Of a stretch of 64,000 nt of DNA, positions 55,174 to 64,000 are shown piece after piece. The stretch comes from Thermoascus crustaceus (Eukaryota > Ascomycota > Eurotiomycetes > Eurotiales > Thermoascaceae). The notes beneath the pieces were generated by a model. That model had not been told where the DNA came from and ran no database searches. It saw nothing but the letters and a program-made list of their open reading frames with translations. Made by a program: the position numbers and the translations under genes. Each line of letters starts with the position of its first letter. The first letter of the stretch is position 1. Location of the stretch: NCBI GenBank assembly GCA_001599835.1, contig BCIC01000006.1, forward strand, positions 2,252,215 to 2,316,214, in the 5' to 3' direction.

Positions 55174-56578
55174 ATGGGTTCCTCTCACAGATGGGTCGGC
55201 CTCGCCTTTTTGGCCGCCCTGATTGCGCTGGCCTACGAGCCGCTACATCACCGTCTGAAGGTGCTTGGAGCGCTGCGGGAGCCGGCCAGCATGGAGGTCG
55301 CGGAGAGCGACTTTGTCACCATCGAGGATACCATGCAATGCGAGGACCTGCATCACTACGCGCTCACCAACACGCTGTTTACCGCATGCGAGGACTCCAT
55401 CACGCCGCGCTTCTCGTGGTTCCCTCCGCTGGCTAACTTTAAGACCCCGTCCTACGGACAGGGCTCGATTCATGTTATTGATCCTAAGGTGTGTAGAATG
55501 CGGAGATTCCTGAAATCAGTCGATTGAAGCTACACAAGAAAAGGACACCTGTCTCCCGGCACGACAAGGAAAGACGACATGCTAAGACTTGTAACCCCAG
55601 ACATTCAAATCGCAGAGACTGGCCCTGGAGAACTTCTCCGGCCCTTTGATCACCCACGGGATCGATGTCATCCCCGATCCCGACGCGCCTGAGACGGCCG
55701 TGTACATCTTCGTCGTCAACCATCTGCCGAACCCAGAATTCTGGAACGAGGGTAAAAAGGACGCCCCCAAGGCCCGCTCCCAGGTCGAGCTCTTTCACCA
55801 TGTCCTGGGCTCCAGCGCGGCCACGCATGTGCGCTCCATCTGGCACCCGCTGATCACCACCCCCAACGACATCTACGCGGAGAGCCCGCGCTCGTTCTAC
55901 GTCACCAACGACCACTACTACCGCGAGGGTCTGCTCCGCCAGGTCGAGGACATCGTCACGGAAGCCAAGTGGTCCACCACCATCCACATGCAGATCTCCG
56001 ATCTGCAGGCCAAGGGGTCCGACGCCGGCCTCACTGCCTCCGTCGCCCTGACCGGCATCCAGACCAACAACGGCATCGGCCGCGGTGCCTCTCCGGACGA
56101 GATCCTCGTCACGAGCTCCCAGTCCGGCCTGCTCTACCTCCTCGAGCCCTCGGCCAAGGAGAGCAAGAACGAGAACGACAAGACCCTCAAACCGCTCGAG
56201 GCCGTCTACCTCAACTCCACCATCGACAACCCGTTCTACTACTCGGACCCGTACCGCACAGGCACGGGCCCCGAGAACGACGCCAGCGGATACCTCCTCT
56301 CCGGACTTTCTAGGGCTGTCGACGTCCCGCATACCCACACCGACCCGGCCGCCAAGGACGGAGTCTTGGTGTGGCATGTGCAGCTCGGCAGGAACCCAGC
56401 CGTGAGGCGGTGGGAGACGCGGCTCCTGTTCGAGGACGATGGGAGTCGGATCCGCTCCGCCAGTGGGGCGGTCATCGTTCCTATCAACCCGGCGTCGGAG
56501 GGGGGCAAGAAGAAGGGGTGGTTGTTCGTCACGGGATATTTGGCGGAGAGTATGGTTGCCGTCAAGGTTGACCTGTAG
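55174..56578 (+). CDS. Serum paraoxonase/arylesterase-like lactonase
   Basis: Exons 55174-55488 and 55601-56578 are joined across a 112-bp intron (GTGTGT...CCCCAG) and give 430 residues. The N-terminus is a short signal-anchor-like helix (WVGLAFLAALIALAY). The body matches the PON propeller: CEDLHHYALTN near the start, VYIFVVNHLP, then HVRSIWHPLITTPNDIYAES and SFYVTNDHYYREG, equivalent to the PON calcium- and active-site region with conserved Asn, Asp and His. A later block is GASPDEILVTSSQSGLLYLL. PON enzymes are calcium-dependent lactonases that also act on aryl esters. In fungi the natural substrate is usually unknown. The anchor predicts location in or across the ER membrane or secretion. 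It is the third co-oriented gene after the Zn2Cys6 regulator and the P450. Confidence 0.88.
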
Positions 56579-57581
56579 GTAGACTGGTCCAGTCGGCTAC
56601 TATATTGTCGGATGTGGATATGGATGTGATGGGATCAGTTTGGGTGGATTTATATCATGAGCAATCAATCTTTGGGATCTATGGGTTGTCTTCTATCTAT
56701 CTACCTCTAGATGCCTAGCTAAGATACGTATAGTATAGTATGGTATGATACGAAGATTTATGTCACTATGTCACTATGTGTTTTTTTTTCCGCAGTTGAT
56801 ATGCACCACCTCGGAGAGTACTACTGTACGGAAATAGTGCATGTCTAGTGCATGATGTTTTCGGTACCGAAAACTATGTAACTGTGAGTAGGTAGGTAGG
56901 TAGATAGCTAAGGTATAGATATAAATATAGAGCTACTCCGCGACCGGACTTGTATGCATGTATGTACATGTACTGCAAATTAGACTCATTGTCCATCTAC
57001 GGGAGTCCACTTATGTAGTAGGTGCCAATGTTTAGGTGGTTTTTTTTAGATTGAATCATTTATTCATCTTATAATATAATATAATATAATTATCCTTTAC
57101 ATCACCTTGGTGGTTGGGTAACCGTCAAGCTCTTGAGGTTTTTTTTTTTTTCTTTTCTTCGGATTTGTTCTATGTGTCCATAGACATAGATAGATAGATA
57201 GATAGAGCAGGTATAGAAAGAAAGGAAAGGGATCTATCTAGGTAGATGTTCCTGAAGAAACCTAACCTGTGCAGATAGACTGGGGTTCAGAGTTCGTATC
57301 TACAGGAATGTCCGGACAGTGTACATATCGAGTTGCCTGATCAGATAGGTCTCCTTCTCCTTTCCCCCCCCCTACGGTATTATATTAGATCAGATCAAAT
57401 CAGACAATCTATATCTATTTCTGGGCCACGGTGTGATATATAGCAAGGGCCGTTCTAATATCGTACAAGTATAAAACGAAGAGAAAACATGAAAAAAGGC
57501 CCGCCATTTTGCAAAATCCTAAACCCAAACGAAGTCGACACCGAATTAAACCGACCCCGTCCATTTTTATCGTGTATTTGT
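56579..57581. other. Intergenic, simple-repeat-rich, convergent 3' ends
   Basis: Contains TAGGTAGGTAGGTAG at 56890-56904, repeated TAATATAATATAAT at 57070-57090, a T-run at 57140-57151 and an ATAG repeat. It holds the 3' UTRs of the paraoxonase-like and LETM1-like genes. Confidence 0.6.
57186..57206. repeat. (ATAG)5 microsatellite
   Basis: Five tandem ATAG units in non-coding DNA. Confidence 0.85.
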
Positions 57582-58823
57582 TTATTTATTCTTTTTAGCA
57601 ATCGTAGTAAACCCCCTCCTCGCAAGCCACCTCTCCAACCACCTCCTCTCCTCCCTCTCCGCGCCCCATCCGTCCCCCATCCCCGCCGCAACACCCACCC
57701 CGCCACGCTCGTCCACCGCGATCCGCACCTCGTCCGCACTCATGGCCCCGACGCCCCCGCCGCGCACGATCAACCGGTCATCCAGATCCAGGTACTCGGC
57801 CCACCGGCGCAGCCGGGGCCTGTAGAGCAGCGGGACGAGGAAACTCGGCTGGAGATGGGACCGCGCGAGGCCGAAGACGGCACATGCGCGGAGGACCTGT
57901 TCTGCGGACAAGGATCCAGGGGATGATGATCGCACGAGGTTGATATCTGCATACTGCCCCGCGAGCAGGTCCATCTCCGTATCGGAACCGGGCGGAATAG
58001 GCGTCACGGATCCCAGGGCGGCCTGGTGCGCTGCTAGCGCGGCGTGCCTGCGCTCCGCGCGGGACAGACGGTCCTTGGAGATCTGTTTCGGTACCCGGCA
58101 GGTATAGGGGGTGATGGCGTTGCCCAACGCGAGGACCACCAGCGGCGTCATTTCTCCGCAGATGAGCAGGATGAGTGCGAAGGGGATCAGGCGGCGCATG
58201 TCGTAGGCGGCGCGGCGGATGAGTTGGAAGTCGGCGCGGGTGAGGTTGAGGGTGTCGATTGCTGTGTCGAAGGCGGTGCCGGAGCCGGTCGTTTTTGAGG
58301 AGGATGGTTTCGCGGGAGGAACAGACGAAGGGAGGTAGGTGGGCAGACCCAGGGAGCGTCGCAGCGGGAGGGAGGCGCGGTAGTTGTTGTACACGTTCTT
58401 GAGGCCCGTCTTGTAGAAGGAGAGGTAGGCCCGGCCGACGGCGACGTAGCGCTTCAGTCGGACGGCCGCGGAGGCATTGGGCGCTGCTGGAGGAGGGATA
58501 TCGAGGTCCGCGGGGAGCGTGCTCGGGGGAGGGTTCACCGCGTCGGCGGGGAGAGGGGAGGCTGCTGTCGACGAGGTCGACGGGCTCGCGGAGCGGGTGG
58601 CAGGCTGCGCGGCGGTCGGGGGCCGCTTGTGCTTGCTGGACGAGGAGGCATATCGTCTGATGATTTCTGCAGACACAGTCCGCGTCTGTGTCGAGTCGAC
58701 TCTGAGGACGAGAATGCCATTACCCTGCTGCCGTGAGGAGAACGAGGCCTGCGCGACGAGCGGCGGAGCGTGGAGACGCGCGGCGGAAACGGCGCCGCGG
58801 CCGCAGAGGACGGCGGAGATCAT
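57582..58823 (-). CDS. LETM1-domain mitochondrial protein
   Basis: A single exon gives 413 residues from ATG 58823. The start MISAVLCGRGAVSAARLHAP is arginine-rich and amphipathic, as in mitochondrial presequences. The same frame extends upstream to 58976 with further ATGs (for example 58922), so a longer form is possible. The middle carries the LETM1-like signature: FYKTGLKNVYNNYRAS, LTRADFQLIRRAAYDMRRL, a membrane segment IPFALILLICGEMTPLVVLA, then TPYTCRVPKQISK. The C-terminal part (SAEQVLRACAVFGLARSHLQ, LLYRPRLRRWAEYLDLDDRL) resembles the ribosome-binding-like domain of the family. LETM1/Mdm38 proteins act at the inner membrane in K+/H+ exchange and in insertion of mitochondrially made proteins. 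This shorter relative may serve one of these roles. Confidence 0.82.
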   Translation of the reverse strand: MISAVLCGRGAVSAARLHAPPLVAQASFSSRQQGNGILVLRVDSTQTRTVSAEIIRRYASSSSKHKRPPTAAQPATRSASPSTSSTAASPLPADAVNPPPSTLPADLDIPPPAAPNASAAVRLKRYVAVGRAYLSFYKTGLKNVYNNYRASLPLRRSLGLPTYLPSSVPPAKPSSSKTTGSGTAFDTAIDTLNLTRADFQLIRRAAYDMRRLIPFALILLICGEMTPLVVLALGNAITPYTCRVPKQISKDRLSRAERRHAALAAHQAALGSVTPIPPGSDTEMDLLAGQYADINLVRSSSPGSLSAEQVLRACAVFGLARSHLQPSFLVPLLYRPRLRRWAEYLDLDDRLIVRGGGVGAMSADEVRIAVDERGGVGVAAGMGDGWGAEREERRWLERWLARRGFTTIAKKNK

Positions 58824-59528
58824 CGATGCATATGAATACCGGAGCAATTGAGAGAGAGATAACTGTATCTCCTGGTCAGGAGGCGGGAGACGTGCCGTTG
58901 ACGTGAAGCTCCGCGGTTTCATCTGGAGATCTGGACTTTTTCGAGGCAAACAGCGCAAACAGCCGTCATTGTCCATGACATCGTCTCAACGTCGTCGGCG
59001 GAAGCCGAATTGAATAGCTGCATGGAAATCAGGAAGAGAGGTATCTCAGCAGTTAGTGTATTCAATTGCATGTTAGTCTCATGGAAAAGTATAGGTGCAT
59101 ACAAAACCACGTTATGAGCCTTGTGCGTTGTTTATGTATTTTATATTCTATCCGCGAATCTATATCCGGAGGTCTAGCATCATACGCCACCGGATCACTA
59201 CACACTACTAGGTACTGCATTTTGCAATGTTGCGGTACAAAAAAAAAATCATAATACATAATCTGATAGATGACAATAGAATCTTGAAATGAGGTTACTT
59301 GATTTCATCAAGCAACTGAATTGCACATATCGATATTGAGATCTTCCTCTTTGAAGTCCCATTAGCGACTATTGGTAATGGTTACCCATCTAGATCCTAA
59401 CCCTGGATACCTAAATCTGTAATATATCTAGCGTTTCCATGTTGTCCCAACTGTAAATCGACAATGGCAACCGCTAATCATCATTTGTCTCCCCTTTCCC
59501 AGACCAACACTTAAACTTAGATACTTAG
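58824..59528. other. Intergenic, AT-rich
   Basis: Promoter side of the LETM1-like gene and spacer to the DUF6590 gene. No coding similarity was seen. Confidence 0.5.
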
Positions 59529-60388
59529 CTACCTTATTCCTAGGCAAGCCAAGACGTACTGTAAGTACTGCCCTCCTGGATACAGGCCAGGCATCATCTG
59601 TCTCTCCGACAGGTTTGGCACATTCTGCGGCACATTCTTCCTCTGGGCATACCGATAGGAGGTATCCGGCGCTTGTGTAGAGTCTCCAGGATCAGGAAGG
59701 TATGATTTCGGCAACAGAAGACTCGCCGCAGTGACCTGCCCTCGAAACTTTATATAAAGGCTGTAGTGTATCGTCGTCAAGCTGCCCAAATTGACCTGGG
59801 ACTCTGGTTTTAACGTGTCTCCTTCACGGAACAGGTCGACCAAGATTGGGTGTTTCTCCAACACTGGCTCACCCGGAAGACTTGTCGTGCCTCTGCGTCG
59901 CTCTGCAACTATGGCATGATCTTGGGCATTGATCCCTGGCTTCTTGCAGCCTTGGTCTCCATATGTTGTAACTGGCCTTTACTGAAGTCAGTACAATCTT
60001 TTTCATAGTGACTCCTTATTTGGAAGAATATTACATACACACAGATACAACAAAATAGTTCCCTTGGATCGACAACAATAACTCGACGCACATTGCTGTA
60101 AACTCCATAACTTGTGTCATCGATCGCGGTTACAGTCCCAGCACCACTATAACCATTGCCGTTGCCCACAGGTTCCGACCAGAATACACGGATCAAAAGC
60201 CCTGGCCTGAAGCAATGAGCTTGTTTGGATCGGTCCACATAACCAGCAAAGCTGGAAGCTAGAAGTAAGTAGTGGTCAGCTGACAGGCAAGCACATGTGA
60301 GAAGGTCTCTATCTTGATATGTAGGGAATATCTGTGATGCACGTCGAGATCCTTGGTCTCTCTGCCAGTTTTGATTCCATTCTGGCAA
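59529..60388 (-). CDS. DUF6590-domain protein, 5' end not resolved
   Basis: Two exons are clear: one ending at 60039 and one from 59976 to 59529, separated by a 62-bp intron (GTATGT...TAAAG). The joined reading shows the DUF6590 pattern: CFRPGLLIRVFWSEPVGNGN, VYSNVRRVIVVDPRE, CICVPVTTYGDQG, INAQDHAIV, LPGEPVLEKHPILVDL and SQVNLGSLTTIHYSLYIKFR. This family is common and multi-copy in filamentous ascomycetes and has no known function. The frame is open upstream to at least 60388 (PEWNQNWQRDQGSRRA), but there it lacks an ATG. An exon further right is expected and could not be found with confidence. It may be a 5'-truncated copy. Confidence 0.6.
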
Positions 60389-63300
60389 TGGACTGTCATC
60401 AGATAAGAAAACGCCGCATGCTTACGAAGTAATTAGAGAGCTTAGACACAGTAGAGTAGCGACATGTCCTTCGACCATATACGGTACGAAGGCAGGATTT
60501 ATACTGCTATTCCGCGTACGTCGAGCCTCTCTTGGCCCTAGGGGCTCCCCGTCCCTCGAGCTGAGCATATGTGACATGTCGGCCATTCAGCTCAAGTGGC
60601 TCCCCAAGGCGATGAAGCAGCGACCCCTGCACGCGGCAGTGCTAAGATACGGGCATATTGCAGGGCGTCCCAGCGGGCTGGCAGCACCGCCAGTAGTCGG
60701 GCAATTCGCAAGGCTGTCACTAGCGTCAGCTACCTGGTACGCACGTTCAATTGATCTGCACCGTGGGGCTTTCCATACGACTTTCTCCGTAGCATGCTGT
60801 CGCAGCATGAAGTAGTGCCTAAGAGAGTAGGTCCTTGAGATATCGACAATATTCAAACAACCGGTTCAATGGATACCAGGAGGAAATTAAAGAGATAATC
60901 CACTCGTTCGCGTTATATTACCAGGTCCTCTAGGATACCGCGGAGGAGAATCAGGATGATAAGATGGAATGGAATGGAGAGGACGAAGAGTTTAATGGAT
61001 ATCCACCCGATCGGGCGCATAATATCAGAATAGGCAGGTATCTACCTCCATTCGCCTCCCATAATGGACAGCGCCCAGCACGAAATCTTCTTCCGCAGCT
61101 AGACGACATGCAGGGTGAGGATAAATACTACAAGCCTGCCTAACGTCAAGTTTCATGGGGAGGGACATTCTTCGCGCGTTCGAGGTATTTCCCGACTCCT
61201 TTAGAGTGCTGATAATTGCTGTCTTGGATGTAAATACTACTAACCACCTGATTCTGAAGCTACCAACCTATATCAAAAGCAAGAGAGCATACATGAGGCG
61301 AATTGGCATCGATAATCTGACTTTTCCCCCCTAACTCTAGACTCCGCGATAACACCAGCTCACGGCGTGAATATCGCAATACCGCATCGCCAGACCAGTA
61401 ATCTAGATCTTCAGGCCTCTTTAACGCTGCAGCATATGCAAAGGTCATGCAGCCAAGAGACAAGAGGCGCTCCCATGCGACGAGGCTCAATTTAGAGCGG
61501 AGAGAGAGAGCGGAGAACACACCACAGAGACGCGCTCAATGCGAAATCGAGGATTTTCATGATCCTTACGGCGCCAGGAGATTTTCACAGCCTGATCATT
61601 ACATACCTACACTACTATACCATGTCTTTTGGCACCCCCATGTCCAAGCCCACCTTTCCGCTTTTGCTGTATTTTGATTTGAACTGGCTCTTCCCCGAGC
61701 TCTGTGACCTATCATACATAATGTCTGGGTAGTGAGTAGGTACCCTCCAATAACTTCAAAATCACATGGGTACAGAATCGCAATCCACCAAGATCCTAGG
61801 TGGTAGGGGGGCTTAAAATCTCTCCTGAAGAATACCATGTTCTTCTATTCCATTCCCGCTTTTGCTTGTACCTAGATAATCCTTAAAATGGACGGAGAAC
61901 TGTCCAGAGGCTTTACCTAGGTACCTCGATTCGAAATAGAAAAATATGATCCTGAGTCGCTTCAGAAATTTGAGAAGCCCGCGGAAGCATTGCACGGGGC
62001 AATCGGGGGGTGATGAGTGGCAGTTCAACTGACGATAGGTACGTACTTGTAGCGATAAAAGCTATAGAATCTTAACACTTATAACAATATAGTTTGGCCG
62101 AATTAAATACACTTTGGGTTATTCTATGGGACTAGATTCTAAGGAAGAAGACTTAACACCCGCCTCCCCCCTTACCCTAACCGCTGCCCTATCTACCTAC
62201 CACTCACTGTTGTAGCAACCCATCCACAACACTACAAAATTCCCCCCCTCCCCCGCTCTATGTAGGTAGTAAGCAACTTAAACCTATCCCTGTTTCTGGA
62301 ACACCAGCACTCTAGTATCCCAAACACCCAGATAACCACCTACAAAATTCCTCCTCCCGCGTAAAATGTCAGTTCAGTTAGTACCTATTTATTTATTTAT
62401 TTATTTATCTCTGCAGAAGGCAATCAATGATCACACTAACTATCCTATAGTCTGCCTGAGTGAGTTAGTTAGGTACCTACCTAGGTATGCATGTAAAGAC
62501 CACACAGATTAACGAATGAACACTTTTTTAAAGCTTCTCTCGATCGTACTACTGAGTACAGTGCATTCTTCGGAGCAACGCCGCGTCCCATCCCTGAAGA
62601 GTTGAGTTGAGTTGAGCTGCTTGGACCATTGAGTCGAGTAGTCGCGTTGATGTCCTCGTGATCCCTTGGTGTGGTGTGTGGTGTGGTATTGAGAAGAAAT
62701 GAATATGAATAAATGTCTTGTCAATTGCAACTGGTGACAGTGACAGTGAGTGAAGGTTGTCAACAGGTTTGGAGGATCCTGCAGATAGTCTGGTGAACTC
62801 CTAGATACCTGGTACCTCTCTCTATTGCCAATGAAAAAGATTGTTATTATTTGCAAGGTTACCTAGGTATATACATGGAGAAGAAAAAAAAGCATAGTTA
62901 CATACCAACAAGATCTTCCTCAACAAAAGTTAGGTAGGTAGTTACCCAAGTTAATCCGCATTTGTAAGCAGTAGCAAGCAGCAGCCGCCCCGAGTGAGTG
63001 AAAATATCTACACTTGCCAAATGGCACGCCATGGAGGGACCGACGGATTGAAAACATTAAAACGAGGATGTAAGAAAGGACATTATCCTTATCATAACCA
63101 TAATCGAATAAACATCTCTTTTCCCCCAACATCCTTCAAGATAGAAACACTTATATGATTATCGCGCTCTACAACATCAAGCAAAATAAATGCTGAAACT
63201 GAACTGAAACCAACAAATCAAAAAAGAGAGTACAAGTGGGAACACATCACATCACATAACGCTACGCGCGATTCTCATCTAGGACCTCTCTCCCATAGAT

Positions 63301-63767
63301 ACCATCCATATAGATATAGTACAATACACACATATGCACAGGTCAAACAAACACCTCTATAAGTCTATGTCTATGTCTACTTTCCTCTAAAAAAATTAAC
63401 AATACTGTGAGTGTATTATGTCTATGTAATAAAATCAATAATGCAGGAAGCTGGAAGGAAAGGAAAAGGTAAGTAAACGGCGACCCGTTCTGTCACCGGA
63501 TCCGCGCGTTGAAAACTCTCGGACTTGGGCGCCACCAAGAAGGTCAACAGGCTAACCAACGAAGCAACGAACACAACACGTTCATGCTATTGACATTGTC
63601 GAATATCAACTCCGCGTGTATAAGAACCCACCTGTTTTGCGTGCATGCTACCTGACCGCTCTATATCTGTACTCCATAAATACTGGAACAAAAAAACTCG
63701 TCTCGCATTCAGATACACGACACATCCGTAAACGGATAGAAAAAAAAGACGCTAAACCGACAGGCCT
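60389..63767. other. Gene-poor AT-rich region
   Basis: Nearly 3.4 kb without a convincing gene. Around 60890-61140 a plus-strand stretch reads as protein-like (RYLPPFASHNGQRPARNLLP, then LDDMQGEDKYYKPA before a stop) but is interrupted, and may be an old element or gene relic. CCTAGG/TAGGTA motifs recur at 61795, 61915, 62465-62480, 62860 and 62932. The right part, up to 63767, probably includes a long 3' UTR of the gene whose last exon follows. Confidence 0.45.
62387..62408. repeat. (ATTT)n microsatellite
   Basis: Five and a half ATTT units in non-coding DNA. Confidence 0.85.
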
Positions 63768-64000
63768 CTAGTACTCCTGAGAACAAGAGCTGCTGTTCAA
63801 CATTGCGATCGTAGCAATGACATCCGCAGGCTCCAATAGGTGCCAGCTCGCTAGAGTCTGCTTCGAGCTCGCACCGACGGTGACCGAGAAGACGTGCTCA
63901 GGCGGGAGGTCAGAATTACGGAGGGCGCGGAACATATCTGAAGACGATCAGTACCACTGTCATACGATGGAAATGGAATAGGTATCGACAAAGGACTCAC
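63768..64000 (-). CDS. Last exon of an unidentified protein, partial
   Basis: The minus strand reads, from 64000 leftward, a complete 63-bp intron (GTGAGT at 64000, CTTCAG at 63938) and then an exon 63937-63768 ending in TAG. The exon encodes about 56 residues, FRALRNSDLPPEHVFSVTVG, ASSKQTLASWHLLEPADVIA and TIAMLNSSSCSQEY. Its compact protein-like composition, good splice signals and the long following UTR make it a real terminal exon. The 5' part lies outside the window. I do not recognise the family. Confidence 0.6.

Noticed and set aside
1..64000. CRISPR arrays, bacterial operons or ribosome-binding sites
   Set aside because: The sequence is clearly eukaryotic with spliceosomal introns, and no regularly spaced repeats were seen.

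Overview
This window is a gene-dense stretch of a filamentous ascomycete nuclear genome. It is most probably from the Eurotiales (Aspergillus/Penicillium type), a placement inferred from gene content and intron style, since no search could be run. The main signs are short introns of about 48-112 bp with GT..AG ends, single-copy eukaryotic genes on both strands, long intergenic UTR regions with AT-rich simple repeats, and typical Pezizomycotina accessory genes (Zn2Cys6 regulator, P450, NCS1 permease, NRPS-like fragment, DUF4470 and DUF6590 proteins). All exon boundaries were deduced by hand from splice signals, reading frame and family similarity.

Layout. 0-2.3 kb: a decayed NRPS-like adenylation-domain fragment and a 5'-truncated LINE retrotransposon with a perfect 13-bp target-site duplication. 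3.6-17.9 kb: a conserved housekeeping block with an IFRD-family protein, Osh3-type oxysterol-binding protein, SPT6 and, divergent from it, the Ste7-type MAP kinase kinase. 18.6-33 kb: an accessory block in which intact metabolic genes (HSL-type hydrolase, RidA, SMP-30-type lactonase, NCS1/Fur permease) alternate with broken genes (composite regulator, short-chain dehydrogenase, C2H2 factor, MYND/DUF4470 protein). 34.2-48.3 kb: a second housekeeping block with RRP4, INO80 subunit IEC3 and NOP13 (head to head), a Barentsz/CASC3-domain protein and an NBR1-type autophagy receptor with four ZZ fingers. 50-56.6 kb: three co-oriented genes (Zn2Cys6 regulator, cytochrome P450, paraoxonase-like lactonase) that may form a small metabolic cluster. 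57.6-64 kb: a LETM1-like mitochondrial protein, then a gene-poor AT-rich stretch with a DUF6590 gene and, at the right edge, the last exon of an unidentified gene.

The housekeeping genes cover transcription elongation (SPT6), chromatin remodelling (IEC3), RNA processing (RRP4, NOP13, Btz protein), signalling (Ste7), lipid transfer (Osh3) and selective autophagy (NBR1). The most interesting accessory signals are the divergent permease/lactonase promoter with paired CreA-like sites, the regulator-P450-lactonase trio, the set of decayed genes at 20-33 kb, and a recurring CCTAGG/TAGGTA motif confined to non-coding DNA. No tRNA, rRNA or CRISPR array was recognised, and no clearly novel system could be demonstrated.
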